Shown here piece after piece: positions 44,680-55,364 of a stretch of DNA of 64,000 nt. The stretch is from contig NC_134119.1 of assembly GCF_040939455.1 (NCBI RefSeq), positions 8,978,501 to 9,042,500 on the forward strand. Direction: 5' to 3'. The notes beneath the pieces were generated by a model, which was not told the origin of the DNA, made no database searches, and worked only from the letters and a program-made list of their open reading frames with translations. Made by a program: the position numbers and the translations under genes. This DNA comes from Microcebus murinus. Taxonomy: Eukaryota > Chordata > Mammalia > Primates > Cheirogaleidae. Numbering within the stretch: the first letter of the stretch is position 1; every line of letters starts with the position of its first letter.

Positions 44680-44835
44680 TAACATGCTTGATTCTCGCCT
44701 GTCTGCCCCAGTGGAATACAAGCTCCGTGAGAGCAAGAACTTCCTCTCTTTTGTTTCCCAGAGTATCCTCCAGGCTTAGGACAGCTTATGAAACACAATT
44801 AAGTTCTCAGCCAATATTATTTGGAAGCGTTTGTC
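44680..44835 (+). repeat. L2 LINE 3' end
   Basis: 'TTGATTCTCGCCTGTCTGCC', 'AGCTCCGTGAGAGCAAGAAC', 'CTCTCTTTTGTTTCCCAGAG', 'CTTAGGACAGCTTATG'. Confidence 0.7.
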
Positions 44836-45307
44836 ATCACAGAGTTCATACCCCACAATCAGAGGCAGAAAACTGAGCAGGCAATGCCTATACAGTGTGA
44901 CCAGAGCGAAAAGTTCCCAGGCCATGGAAGCGTGTAGGTGTGGCCCGGAAGTATCACTTGGAAGAAAAGCTTTTGTAAAACCCAGCTGATAGCTGACCTC
45001 ACAGGAAGAGAAACAAGAGAGCTCATTTTCTTTGCAAATTGATTAAACAGCTGGTACTGAAAGACACACAACCCAAAGCTACAAGGGTGACAAAAGTCAC
45101 ACCAATTTTGACTTCTATCTCCAGCTAACACCCACCTTATATAAATGAAAATTCTGGGTGTGATTTTCTCACCAAATTTACGGGTCCCTGATGCCATTTA
45201 AATGGGGAGTGGAGAGACCCAAGCTGAAGCTGAGAATATCCATGGCATTCGTGAGCTACACAAAATCAGCTTAGCCTTGGTGGAATTCATTTAAAGCTCT
45301 GGATGAG
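44836..45307. other. No gene seen; unique sequence
   Basis: A 112-codon frame (44859-45197, -) shows no domain. Confidence 0.45.
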
Positions 45308-45353
45308 GTGTGTGTGTGTGCGTGTGTGTGTGTGTGTGTGTATGTGTGTGTGT
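45308..45353 (+). repeat. (TG)n microsatellite
   Basis: An imperfect TG run with a CG and a TATG interruption. Confidence 0.95.
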
Positions 45354-45599
45354 TCAATTAGAACGCATTTGCAGCCATGGGAAGGGAATCGGTGGACAGT
45401 CATCATGGCTGGAATACCAACACTTCCCCTCTCACCCCAGCTAGCCCGTCTGAACATCAGGTAAGCACCACTGCCCACTTATCAAACGCTTCCATTTGCA
45501 AAGCAGCAAGAACTTGTCAGATACAGATGGTGATGCTGACTTCTCAATAGGGGAAAAAAAGGGCCTAAATTAGACTTCTATAAAAAGAATATTGCATAT

Positions 45600-46150
45600 T
45601 TATTTCCACAATAACACCCAGGAAAAACGTTAGTCAAGAAGCAAGCAATTGGGTGAATAAATAAGCTTGTCTTTGTTCTCATCAATTAAGTTATTACATC
45701 AGTTGGAAAACCAGTGAATTATAATACAGATGTTTAATGAAACACTGCTGAGCCTATAAGTCAAACTCCTATTTTGTGGTGTGATTTTGGCTGCATAGTT
45801 TTGTGTGTGTTAAACCGTATTTATTAGCTGATACCCATTATTATTTTGAGCAAGGTATAATTCAGTTGTCAGGCTCCATCGCAGGCAAGGAGATTTAATC
45901 AGTAAGAGCCGCTTTGCTACTGAGTATAAAACAATGTGGGTTTCATGAAGCAATCACGGCAGTGTGAAAAAATGGGATTAATTAGTATTGTACAAGAACA
46001 GGCAGCATGCTCATTAAAACCTTGTGAGGTGGCTCTTGATAAACTGCCACTTGATAGGACCGCATTAATGTGACAAGGCAAAGACTTCATTTCCAAATCC
46101 TTTCTGATTGTATCTCGCTTTTTAAGTTACCTGAAATGACCCACACTGGT
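45600..46150. promoter_or_regulatory. Probable conserved non-coding element cluster, includes motif block B
   Basis: Repeat-free, AT-rich. TAAGTTATTA at 45687-45696 and TTAATGAAACACTGC at 45734-45748 form copy B of the block at 42157. Further on: TTAATTAG at 45978-45985 inside 'GGGATTAATTAGTATTG', 'AGATTTAATCAGTAAG' and 'CCGCATTAATGTGAC'. Enhancer reading is inference. Confidence 0.4.
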
Positions 46151-46555
46151 GTTTGGAATACAAAGATCAAAATGACTGCCAGGGATCCCCGGGCCACCTG
46201 GACCGAGGAATCCAAGCATAGATGGGGAAGCTTCAAAGACAACTTTTTTTGAACTCACAGTCAAACATGAATCAATAACTGCAAATGAAGCAGCGCCAGG
46301 GGTGGTGGATTTGCATTCGCACTCGGCAGGTTGGGCAGAAACTAATTTGACAATTGGCAACCCACCTTAATGAAGGCCACATACAAATCCTCTGTCTGTC
46401 TGTTTACTCAGTGCTGGTGATGTTTGGAAACGTATATGCCTGAGGAAGCTATCAGGGGCTCCAGAGAGCAATGGGGCAAAGTTGGAGGAAAAGAGGAAGG
46501 CAGTAACTCAGCCAGCCCTTTGCAGCACCTTCCTGTTAGTGCCCACTGATAATTG
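46150..46555. other. No gene seen; unique sequence
   Basis: Nothing recognised. A 77-codon antisense frame is unremarkable. Confidence 0.4.
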
Positions 46556-46858
46556 CGGTCACGCGTCGCTTAACACCAGGGGGTACCTTCTGAGAAATGC
46601 ATCGTTAGGCAATTTCATCGTTGCGTGGAACATCATAGAGTATACTTGCACAAACCTAGATGGTATAGCCTACTACACACCTAGGCTTATGCTACAAACC
46701 TGTATAACGTGTTACTGTACTGAACACTGTAGGCAATTATTATACGACGGTAAGAACTTGTGTCTCTAAACATAACTAAATATGGAAAAGGTATAGTAAA
46801 GATACCGTATCATACTCTTAAGGGGGCACCATCCTATAGGAGATCCCTGACTGCATAT
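46556..46858. mobile_element. Tigger-type DNA transposon (MER8-like), non-autonomous
   Basis: Runs from 'GGTCACGCGTCGCTTAACACC' to 'CCCTGACTGCATATGG'. Landmarks: 'TTCTGAGAAATGCATCGTTAGG', 'CATCATAGAGTATACTTGC', 'CCTACTACACACCTAGGC', 'GTGTTACTGTACTGAAC', 'AGGTATAGTAAAGATACCG'. Some internal parts of the family are absent. No transposase frame. Confidence 0.85.
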
Positions 46859-48310
46859 GGATTTCCAAAGCGTTCTCATGGTTCCTAAAATGTATAATCA
46901 TTAATTATTTTGCTTTGTTTCCACAGTAAAAGCATCTGTGCATGAAAAAAAGCCCTCTGAGAACAATCTGCTTTGGGTAAGGAGCATTTCTGATGTGCAT
47001 TGGACTCATTTTCCCCTTTGGGCACCCAATTTTATTCTCTTTCAAATGTGGAACGGTTTGGGTCACATCTTCATACTGCAGTCATTTGGGGAGGGGGCGT
47101 GAACTCACGTTAATATCTCTGGAATGCATTCTGAACAATTTATCAAATCCATAGATTCCTCAAAGGATCTTTTCTTACCTGCATCCTTCCAGCATCTTAC
47201 TTTCCTGGTGGCTTTAGCTAACACAGCATGTAAGTCAACTCTACATGCTACAGCTATTTGTTGGGGATAATTCCTAGGACTAGAAAATGCTGCTCAGAAA
47301 CCTCAAAGTCTCTGCACCCCTCCCCCAATTATTTTACTAAAAAACATCTTTTTAAATCTCACCAGCATATTAAATTAATGCTTTCTACCATGAAGCTCAA
47401 GTATTCAGCTCACAATTATAGGTTGTTTGCAATTGAACTTGGGTAATTCCACTGCAGTGTGCAGATTCAAGGCACTGGGCAGAAGTCAGGCTACCTGAGC
47501 AGGCTAGATAGGATTAAACACACTGCTTTATCAAGTGATGTGTTGCAATATTATTAATTTAAACCCTAACATCTCATTGTTGTGATCTGAGCTGCATGAT
47601 GTAATGCAATATGACAGCCATTGAATTAATAGAAAATGGAATTCATCTCTCAAAATTTCACACAAAATAAAGGCACAGAGACAGACAACAATAAAGGGAG
47701 AAAGACAGACAGATAAATACCTATAACACTTTTCCTGTATTCAAATGAGTCTGCCCCTATCTGGCAGCATTTGGAGTATTATATAGCATCAGCCCATTTG
47801 TGCAGAGATCCACCATCTTATTTATTCCTCTGTAATGCAAAGTAGCGAATATGTTCCTATTTTGTTTCTTTTATTTCAGCAAGTGAATTGCATAGAGGTA
47901 ATATGCTGGAAGTGGAGGTTCAAGCATTACCATTTATGCATGACACAGTAATAGGAAATTTTCTGCCCCTCTTAGCTTGATGAGAACCTTCTGCAAAGAC
48001 CCTACAACTCCTTCAGGTAGTAGCCACCTACTTGATTTATAATCTCACAGTGGCGGAAGAGCTTAGCTGGGTAATTTAAATCAGTAGATTTCACTAATGA
48101 ACTAGGGCCAGGGAGAAAGCACTTTACATTGTAAAGGCTCCATTTCACCTTCCTTTTGCCCCACATACTTTATCTCCAAATTTTTACATTATTTATATAA
48201 AAAGGGAAATGGTTCTCTCACAGGAAAATGAGTGAGCAAAGCATCTCCACTGATAGACTATCTCCTACAATTCCCTGCAAATCAGATACCCTCTCTCGGG
48301 GTGATAAAAT
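46859..48310. other. No gene; AT-rich, repeat-poor DNA
   Basis: No repeat recognised. A short AGACAGAC tract lies near 47703-47712. 47540-47640 has several TTAAT-type words. No frame of note. Confidence 0.4.
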
Positions 48311-48476
48311 AGGGTGACTAGATTTAGCAAGTAAAAATACAGGATGCCCACTTAAATGTGAATATCAGATAAACAATAAATAAGGCAATGTTTGGGACAT
48401 ATTTATATTAAATGTCATTGGTTGCTTACCTAAATTTCAAATTTAACTGGGCACCCTGTATTTTATCTGGAACCCT
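48311..48476. mobile_element. Palindromic MITE (fold-back DNA transposon)
   Basis: Left arm 48311-48376 and right arm about 48420-48476 are inverted repeats: 'TACAGGATGCCCACTTAAATG' pairs with 'ATTTAACTGGGCACCCTGTA', and the ends AGGGT/ACCCT match. The spacer carries 'GTTTGGGACATATTTATATT'. A known fold-back family by its wording; I do not assign the name. Confidence 0.8.
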
Positions 48477-48884
48477 AAACTCGAAAGAAGATAGACAGGA
48501 GGCATGCATACTTAACCCTGTAAGGGCCCCACACGAAATGTCAGAAGGAAACGCTCTGCAAAGCTTTGGAAAACCGACGTTCAGAGCAGCCTTCTGGCAT
48601 CTCTGCCTCTCGGTCGAGCATTTTTATTCAGCAGATTACTAAAGGCTTCACTGAGCTTTGAAATAAACTATTGGTCATTATTTTCCCCACATGGATAAGC
48701 ACATTTTAAATGATGTTTCCTTCATATTAACTTCAATGAGACTTTGCTACTGTTGTAGTTTGTATAAAAAAATATACAGTGGATCCTGAAAAATCCTAGA
48801 ATGTTCCACCCACACCACCACAAACACCAAATATCTCCATCTATCTCTGTAGACTGCAGATTGAAAAATATCGATCTTATATTT
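48477..48884. other. No gene seen; unique sequence
   Basis: Nothing recognised up to the L1. Confidence 0.4.
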
Positions 48885-49440
48885 CCCCAAAGAACTGAAA
48901 ACAGATACTCAAACAAATACATGCAGGTGCATGTCCAAAGCAGCACCACTCCCAATAATCAAAAGGGTTACCGAAACCACCCAGAGGGCCATCAGCTGAT
49001 GAATGGGTCATCACAGTGTGGTCTATACCCACAATGAAACATTCAGCCATAAAAAGAAACGAAGTACTGACACATGCTGCAATGTGGCTGAACCTTGAAA
49101 GCTATGTTAAGTGACAGAAGCCAGACACAAAAGGTCACATATTCTATGATTCCTTTTATATGAAACATACAGAATAGGTAAATCTATAGAAACATAAAGA
49201 AGATTAGGCATTTTCAGGAACCAGGAAGGGTAGGGGGTTGGGGTAGGATGGATAGTGACTGCTAATACATGTAGGTTTCCTTTTGGGGAGATGAAAATGT
49301 TTTGGAACTAAACAGAGGTGTTGGCTGCACAGCACTGTCAATGTACTACCTAAATGCCACTGAACTGTTTACTTTAAAATGATTAATTTTGTGTTATGTG
49401 AATGTCATCTCAATAAAAATAAATACATAAATAAACAAAC
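48885..49440 (+). repeat. Old L1 LINE, 3' end (end of ORF2 and 3' UTR)
   Basis: 'AAAGAACTGAAAACAGATAC', 'ACTCCCAATAATCAAAAGGG', 'AACATTCAGCCATAAAAAG', 'GACAGAAGCCAGACACAAAAG', 'TATGATTCCTTTTATATGAA' and the 3' UTR to 'CATCTCAATAAAAATAAATAC', then an A-rich tail. L1M-class by divergence. Coding part broken and unreadable as a protein. Confidence 0.9.
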
Positions 49441-49629
49441 AAAATCATCAAATTTCTTAAGGAGAAAATGAGATTTGTTAGTCTGCCTTTGGTCTCATTC
49501 TGAATTTTTTACCAGCTACAAAAAGACCTTCTCATTTTCTGTAATGCTTATTAACTAAAAGACATTTCCATATAAGATATTAAACTCAACTAATGCAAAC
49601 TGAACACCAATGAAAGAGTCCCGGGTAAC
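49441..49629. other. No gene seen; unique sequence
   Basis: Nothing recognised. Confidence 0.4.
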
Positions 49630-49862
49630 TACATGGACCCTTTATGCAGATCAGAAAGGGGTCCCCATCTGAGGCTACTTGATGCATTGACAGTTTGAGA
49701 TCCATATATATAGCCTGTGTTGTATATTCTTTTTTGTCTTTTTAAAAAAAATAACCCTTTAAAAATGTAAAAACCATTCTTCACTGTCAGGCCACACACA
49801 AAAAAAAACACTCCACAGGGTTGAACTGGCCCACGGATAGAAGTTTACCAGCCACTGCTTTA
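49630..49862 (-). mobile_element. hAT-like DNA transposon fragment
   Basis: On the minus strand it starts 'AGCAGTGGCTGGTAAACTTC' and continues 'GTGGCCTGACAGTGAAGAATGG' and 'TTTTTACATTTTTAAAGGG'. This wording matches the longer member of the family of MITEs seen at 12.5, 54.2 and 57.3 kb. Confidence 0.6.
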
Positions 49863-49864
49863 TG

Positions 49865-49975
49865 TCATAATTCAGGTGTTGGTTACGTGGACATATGCAT
49901 TTGTCAAAACTCATTGAACAATACACTTAAGACTTATGCCTTGTACTGCATGTATTTCTCAATAAAATATAGAAC
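49865..49975 (+). repeat. Old L1 LINE 3' terminus
   Basis: 'GTGTTGGTTACGTGGACATA', 'TGTCAAAACTCATTGAAC', 'ACACTTAAGACTTATGCC', 'ATTTCTCAATAAAATATAG'. A separate L1 3' end from the one at 48.9-49.4 kb. Confidence 0.85.
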
Positions 49976-50800
49976 AGTGCCTGGTAGTTGAGTTAATGGT
50001 CAAATAAACATTAGATGATATTATTTTAGCTTCATATAAATGATATACTTATTTATTTTACATTATAGCAAGGAATATATAATTCTTCTACATTGTAAGA
50101 AAAGTCCAAGCAATATCTTTTAAGGTCTCCATGAGATTCCCTCAACTCCCTACCACCACTTACACACTTCCATTGTCTTTCCACAAAGAGAATGTGATTT
50201 ATTAGGGCAGCATCTCAAACCTGGGAACACTCCAATCCAGAGAAAGTATTCTCAGACCTCAAGAGGTCCTTGAACCCTCGTCAGGAAGACAGACATCCAT
50301 GATGAACCAAACGCAAGAAGTAGCCGCAAGTCCACAAGGTCATCTTGCCTTTGATTAGCGTGCTGCTCATCTCCCTTCCCAATTAGAGCTCTCATGTCAG
50401 TGCTGAGAAAACGCTTTTGAAGAAGTGCAATGCGTCACGCTTAACATCCAACCAGATAACAATTTGAAACATTTCCAAAGGCTACGGCACTATTTCTAGA
50501 ATATATTCTGTACCTTCCTATCTACTCACGTACATAAGGGCACCACTTTTCACTCATGCTGAGGAATATTCTCTGTGGAACCAGCAATTCAATAGTGCTG
50601 AGCAAAGCAGTATCAGAGAGTATCATGGGGAAAGCTCCGTGTGGAACGGAAACTGTCTCATCTGTTTCTAGCTGCAGAAGCCCTGATCATGGTGGCGATA
50701 GGTAACATAAAAGTACTTTGCTAATTGAAGCATAACAGGGCACTGGGGTGTGGCTACCACAAACCAAATTATTGCACTTTTTCTTAAAATTCCCATCAGA
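49976..50800. other. No gene; repeat-poor unique sequence
   Basis: No repeat recognised. 50350-50480 mixes CpG and AT-rich words ('GTGCAATGCGTCACGC') and could be regulatory. Confidence 0.35.
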
Positions 50801-51015
50801 ACCCTGAAGTCGAGAGACTGTGGTGGGGATGTTATTCCTAGCTAGGGCTTCTTCCTGTAATTAAATTATTCATCTCTCTCTCTCATTCTATGAGAATATA
50901 TGAATATGACAGATAATAGCGATGGGAAAGAAATAAACTGCTTAATTAATGGAATTAATTTAATTATATTGAACAGTTTTTATCACTAATTATGTCTCCG
51001 TGAAAGGAGGGAAGG
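50800..51015. promoter_or_regulatory. Probable conserved non-coding element rich in homeodomain sites
   Basis: Dense TAATTA-type cores: TAATTAAATTATT at about 50859, CTTAATTAATGG at 50941, AATTAATTTAATTA at about 50953-50966 and ACTAATTATG at about 50986. Also 'GACAGATAATAGCG' near 50909. No repeat signature. The highest homeodomain-core density I saw in the window. Confidence 0.45.
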
Positions 51016-51110
51016 AACAAAGAGGTGTCGATTGCCATCCTTAGGGAGCCGACAGTCCTGCTGGGCAGATAAGGTGAGTGTCCAGACACTGCCATTACAA
51101 CAGGCATGAT
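51015..51110. other. No gene seen
   Basis: Short unique link between the AT-rich block and the MIR. Confidence 0.4.
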
Positions 51111-51318
51111 GCCTGGCCTTCAACTTTGGGTGCCTGACTCATTTAATCCTAACCACCACCCTGGAAAACAGACACTATTTTTTATATGCATTTTACAGAT
51201 ACAATAACTGAGGCTAGTCAAGTAACCTGGCTGAGATTTGACCCCAAACAATAAGAAACATTAAGTGATGGAGTTAACATTAGAGCCTGACTCTAACTTC
51301 TATGCTCTTGAATCAGAT
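51110..51318 (-). repeat. MIR SINE remnant
   Basis: Complement of MIR: 'CTCATTTAATCCTAACCACC', 'GCATTTTACAGATACAATAAC', 'CTGAGGCTAGTCAAGTAACC', 'GAGCCTGACTCTAACTTC'. Confidence 0.85.
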
Positions 51319-52296
51319 CTCTTTACTGTGTTCCCAAATACAACTGAAAATATAAGTAACAATGGGCCGCACTGTAGCTAAAATTCCAGAAAAACACCCA
51401 AGATGAGTAAGGACTAGAATGGAAAGACTGTAAATTAAGTAAGACTTTATCTCCAACTGAAAATAGGAGTAATTTCTGGGTGTGCAAAGATAGGAAAGGA
51501 TGGCGTTTCACAAGGAGACCCCAACTTATCTGGGCTAGATTCCTGGAAATGTCACTTTAAAAAAAAAAACACATGAAATTCTCACAAGGGAACTTCAGTC
51601 CAATTTAAACAGCTTCAATTCATTTGCTGTCAAGCATTATCTTTTTACAGATACCCGATCTGTTAAAATTGATCAGAACATGATGAATCTTTCAAAAAAA
51701 TTACTCTTCCCAAAGATGGGAACAGAGACATGTCATAGAATTTGGGGCAACTACTCACATTAGAGTACTACGGGAACGCCACAATTTTGCCTGGTAAATG
51801 GAGATGGGTACCCTGTCTCAAATACAAGCTGATGCATATTTTATGTGCATGGAGGTTGTTGGGGAGAGAAAGGGGGGCCGTAGGTATGAAGAAATGGAAA
51901 ATAATTCCAAAGAAGTATCCAGTCTAGAAACATCTAACATGTTTCACTTCTCTCTTCGATGCTCAACAACTAAGGGCTGAGTAACTTTCCTAGACTGTTG
52001 AAAGGGCAGCTGAGTCCTGGAAATGCCCTTTGCACAACTCCACCCCCCCTACCCCCTCACTCCCGCAGCTGGGAGGACCCTCCCCTGCCACCCCTTGGCA
52101 GAGGGATTCTGGGGATTCTGGAGAGCAGGGAGGAGGAGCCTTCGCAGTGGCTCCTTGTGGCCTCTGTTACTATGGCAACCTTCCCCTTTGTTTCCCTGGA
52201 TCCAGAGCTGCCGCCTCATTGAGCGACTGGCATTCAGGTGAGGCAGCTGCGTGATGGCATTAGGAAAATGAGGAAGCGGAAAAACAAAACTGCTTG

Positions 52297-52301
<5 letters not shown>
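51319..52301. other. No gene; unique sequence with an RFX-like site
   Basis: 51990-52260 is richer in G+C than its surroundings and carries the X-box-like site at 52166. Three overlapping proline-rich frames (72-74 codons) at 51998-52254 are composition artefacts. Confidence 0.4.
52166..52179. promoter_or_regulatory. RFX X-box-like site GTTACTATGGCAAC
   Basis: Matches the palindromic RFX consensus GTTGCCATGGCAAC at 12 of 14 positions with both half-sites recognisable. RFX proteins bind such sites as dimers. It lies in a locally GC-richer, repeat-free stretch. One match is not proof of binding. Confidence 0.5.

Positions 52302-52342
<41 letters not shown>
52302..52342 (+). repeat. (CA)20 microsatellite
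   Basis: Uninterrupted CA repeat of about 40 bases. Confidence 0.98.
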
Positions 52343-52346
<4 letters not shown>

Positions 52347-52629
52347 TCCCGGCCCCGAGAAGCCTTTGTCGGGATGAGTTCCCAGGCCTCTTGCCGCTTT
52401 CTCTTTAAGCCAATCAGCGTCACAGGATTGTGTTGAATAATATGCTTGGAGAATTTTTGCTTTATTCTGGCTGTCATTTGGATAGCCAAATGACAGAAGA
52501 ACTTTCACAGGTTCTTCCGTGTCACCTGCAATGCTTTGCTCTTCCTCACCCCGTGGAGAGGTCGCTTCCCCTGCCAGGGTTTCCCTGACCACCCCCTCTA
52601 CCCTCTGCTAAGATCCTCTCTCCTCATCC
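52343..52629. other. No gene seen; unique sequence
   Basis: Antisense frames of 110 and 146 codons cross the CA repeat and are read through it by chance. Confidence 0.45.
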
Positions 52630-52825
52630 TGTTTGCTTCCTTCCCTTCCTGGCAGTGAGCACAATTCCTGACTATGTCATTGACTGCCCTGCGTTCAGCA
52701 GCTTTTGATCTGCCTCCCCAGCCAGATTCAAAGCTCCATGAGGGCAGGACACGCCATTCTTGCACAGAAATGTGCCATGCACACAGAATCCAATGGATGT
52801 GCATGAGATAAATGAATCATGTGAT
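52630..52825 (+). repeat. L2 LINE 3' end
   Basis: 'CAGCAGCTTTTGATCTGCC', 'CAAAGCTCCATGAGGGCAGG', 'AGAAATGTGCCATGCACAC', 'GAGATAAATGAATCATG'. Confidence 0.75.
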
Positions 52826-54180
52826 AATCGTGAGAGTATGAGCTCGGGAACTGAGCTACTTACTGAGTGCTGTTCCAGTGGCTTAGAGTCTCTCAATTCT
52901 CCTAAATGAACAATAAACGAGAGTCATATTAAAATCATAGAACTTGACCTGAGTCTCAACTCCACTGTGCTCTCACTGCAGTGCCTGCTTCATTCCCTCA
53001 TCTTACAGGAGCCTACTTGTATATTTACAACTGAGTAGTGTAGGGAACAGGAGAATGTAAAGTTGTCATTTTAGGACTAGGGCAAATTGAGCATCCTTTG
53101 ACTAGGTATTTTCCCATCAGCTTGAGACCCTAAGAAAGGAAGGACCTCAGTACCTTTATATTTCAAATGGTCTTTATCATAGAGAGAGGGAAGAGAGAAG
53201 GTAGGATAAGTGAGAAAGAAAACAGAGAAAGTGCCACAAATGCACAACATCCTTTCCCCATCTGCTCATTTGGTTCTTCAGGATGTCATGAGGCTTATTT
53301 ACTTTCTTGATCTCCCTGTTTAGAAAGTTCTACAAAATGAAATCTACTGGTTGTGGGAGGTAGGCATTCCACTACCCCATACTGGAATATCTTTTCAAAT
53401 TTATAGTGGACATGAATGAGAAATTGGATGCATTTTATAGAATAGTATATTTTAGGCAACTTTGATGGGACTTATTCTTTCCAAGATACAGAAGCATTTG
53501 GCCAAGTAAAATGACTCAGTAAGAATGTATATCACTCTCATACACATGCAAAAACATTACCAAACAAACAAAAATAAAATTTAAAAACTTAAACAAAAGC
53601 TAACATGACAAGATCTGTTAATTCCACAGAAGGCATATCAGAAGGTAATTTTAGAGATGACTTCATGGAAAGGCAAAGTATCATACCTTCCTACCTCTAA
53701 AAATAATTCCTGGAAGGGAGAGCTATGAGCCATTGACTCCTGGTAATTTGTCAGTGATCATACTAATGACAAAACCAGAATTATTTCAAGGAGCTGGAGG
53801 TAACTCTACCTTTTCTGACAATCTAAAATTTATCTCATATAAGATTCTCTACCTTATTGACTCATCAACCAATGGTCTATATTGTTCCTGCTTTGCAATA
53901 TTTTAGGCTTAATGGTCTGAGTTGAACATAACTGGCCAAGCCTAAGTTTTGAGCCTGTGTTAGAAGCCTGGCTTCAAGGGAGCCAGGAAAAGGAATATCT
54001 GGTCTTCAGGGCTGACATGTGGCATGTGGGCTCTACCTTCCACCAAGACACATATCATGGGAGATCATGGTTAGGCACAATCAAGTACCAATGTCCACTC
54101 TGGAAATGCAATTGGTTATGCAAGAATTGATGAGTCTCTTGACCCAAAACTGTTTAAGGAGAAATTGGATGATCTGAAGG
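52826..54180. other. No gene seen; mostly unassigned
   Basis: 52845-52930 may hold a degraded MIR (complement). A purine-rich tract lies at 53183-53230. No frame of note over 1.3 kb. Confidence 0.4.
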
Positions 54181-54392
54181 GTTGTTGGCAAACTTTTTTC
54201 TATAAAAGCCCAATAGCAAATATTTTATGCTTTGTCATCTCTGTCATAACTACTCAACTCTGCCATTGTAGCATGAAAACAGACATAGAAAATGCATAAG
54301 CAAATGAGCGTGGTTATGTTCCAATAAAACTTTAATTACAAGAACAGGAAGCAGGGGCCAAATTTCACCTGCAGACGCAGTTTGCTGACCCA
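54181..54392 (-). mobile_element. hAT-like MITE, same family as 12457-12670
   Basis: Complement orientation: 'GTTGGCAAACTTTTTTCTAT', 'CATAACTACTCAACTCTGCC', 'GTTCCAATAAAACTTTAATT', ending 'CAGTTTGCTGACCC'. Both ends present. Confidence 0.85.
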
Positions 54393-54399
54393 TAGTTTA

Positions 54400-54590
54400 C
54401 AGCATGTGTTCTGGGGTCTGGTTGCCCGGGTCTGACCTCAGTCACTCCCATCACTGGCTATGTGATCTGGGGTGGTTTTAATTAAATCTTCATTTCAATG
54501 TTCTCATCTGTAATGTGTGACTCTTAATAATGCCCCCTACCCAGAGTTATTATGAAAATTACATATCATCTGCACAGTGAATGAAACAGG
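54400..54590 (+). repeat. MIR SINE
   Basis: 'GTGTTCTGGGGTCTGGTTGCC', 'CACTGGCTATGTGATCTGGG', 'CAATGTTCTCATCTGTAATG', 'CAGAGTTATTATGAAAATTAC'. It abuts the preceding MITE. Confidence 0.75.
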
Positions 54591-54994
54591 GTCTGAGGCC
54601 TGTGCTCAAAGAAGTTCACTATGTGCTGCTATTCTGTAGGGAATCTCAGCATCAGATAGGAGTACTGTGCACAAGTTTACTTAGCCTCCCTATTATCCTT
54701 TCTTTGGAGACAGCCCTCCCTCTACCAAACAGATCCTGCACAGTTTATGTCGGGGGTGAGGTGGACAACATAATTTCTTTGTTCCAATGATGGGTGACCC
54801 CAGTCACACCCAATAGAACTTTCTTCCTCTCTGGCCATACTGAATATTTTTTGGTGGGCACATGACCCACGCTGATTTCTCCCTGAGACTATTGTCTATT
54901 AAAAGAGAATTCAATAAAAATAATTTGAAAGGTCCAAACCCAAGAATCAATAAAAATACTATTAATATAAAATAAATGTCATAGAACCTATAGA
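54591..54994. other. No gene seen
   Basis: Unassigned sequence. A 70-codon frame is unremarkable. Confidence 0.4.
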
Positions 54995-55170
54995 GCTGTG
55001 GTTCTCTACCAGGCATACCTGGGAGGTTTTTTTATTATTATTATTTGTTTCTTTGTTTGTTTGAAGCACAAACTTGGTCCACTCCAAATAAATCTAATCA
55101 ATCAGTATCTCAAGAGAAGGGACCCTGGTATAAATCTCTAATTAAAAAGCAATTTTATAGAAATGCTAGA
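54995..55170 (+). mobile_element. MER5A-like hAT MITE, interrupted by T-rich simple sequence
   Basis: 'GTGGTTCTCTACCAGGCATAC' and 'CTGGGAGGTTTTTTTA' fit the MER5-type start. After a T-rich TTATTA/TTTG tract (55027-55064), 'CAATCAGTATCTCAAG' fits the family's 'TGAATCAGTATCTC' block. The right end is poor. Confidence 0.5.
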
Positions 55171-55364
55171 TTCCTACAGACAACTGAACTATGCTTTCAC
55201 ATTGTATTTAGATCCCCAAAAAGGAGTATGTGGAATAAAACTGGGGAGAGAATTCATTCAACTGCAACTTAAAAGATATTTCTTATAGTAAAAAATTATG
55301 CCATAGATCTATAGGTTAGGGAAACAGATTAACATTAAGAATGATAGAAAATAAATAGCCGTAT

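Noticed and set aside
51998..52254. Small proline-rich protein
   Set aside because: Three frames of the same region give Pro-rich peptides, showing composition bias rather than coding.
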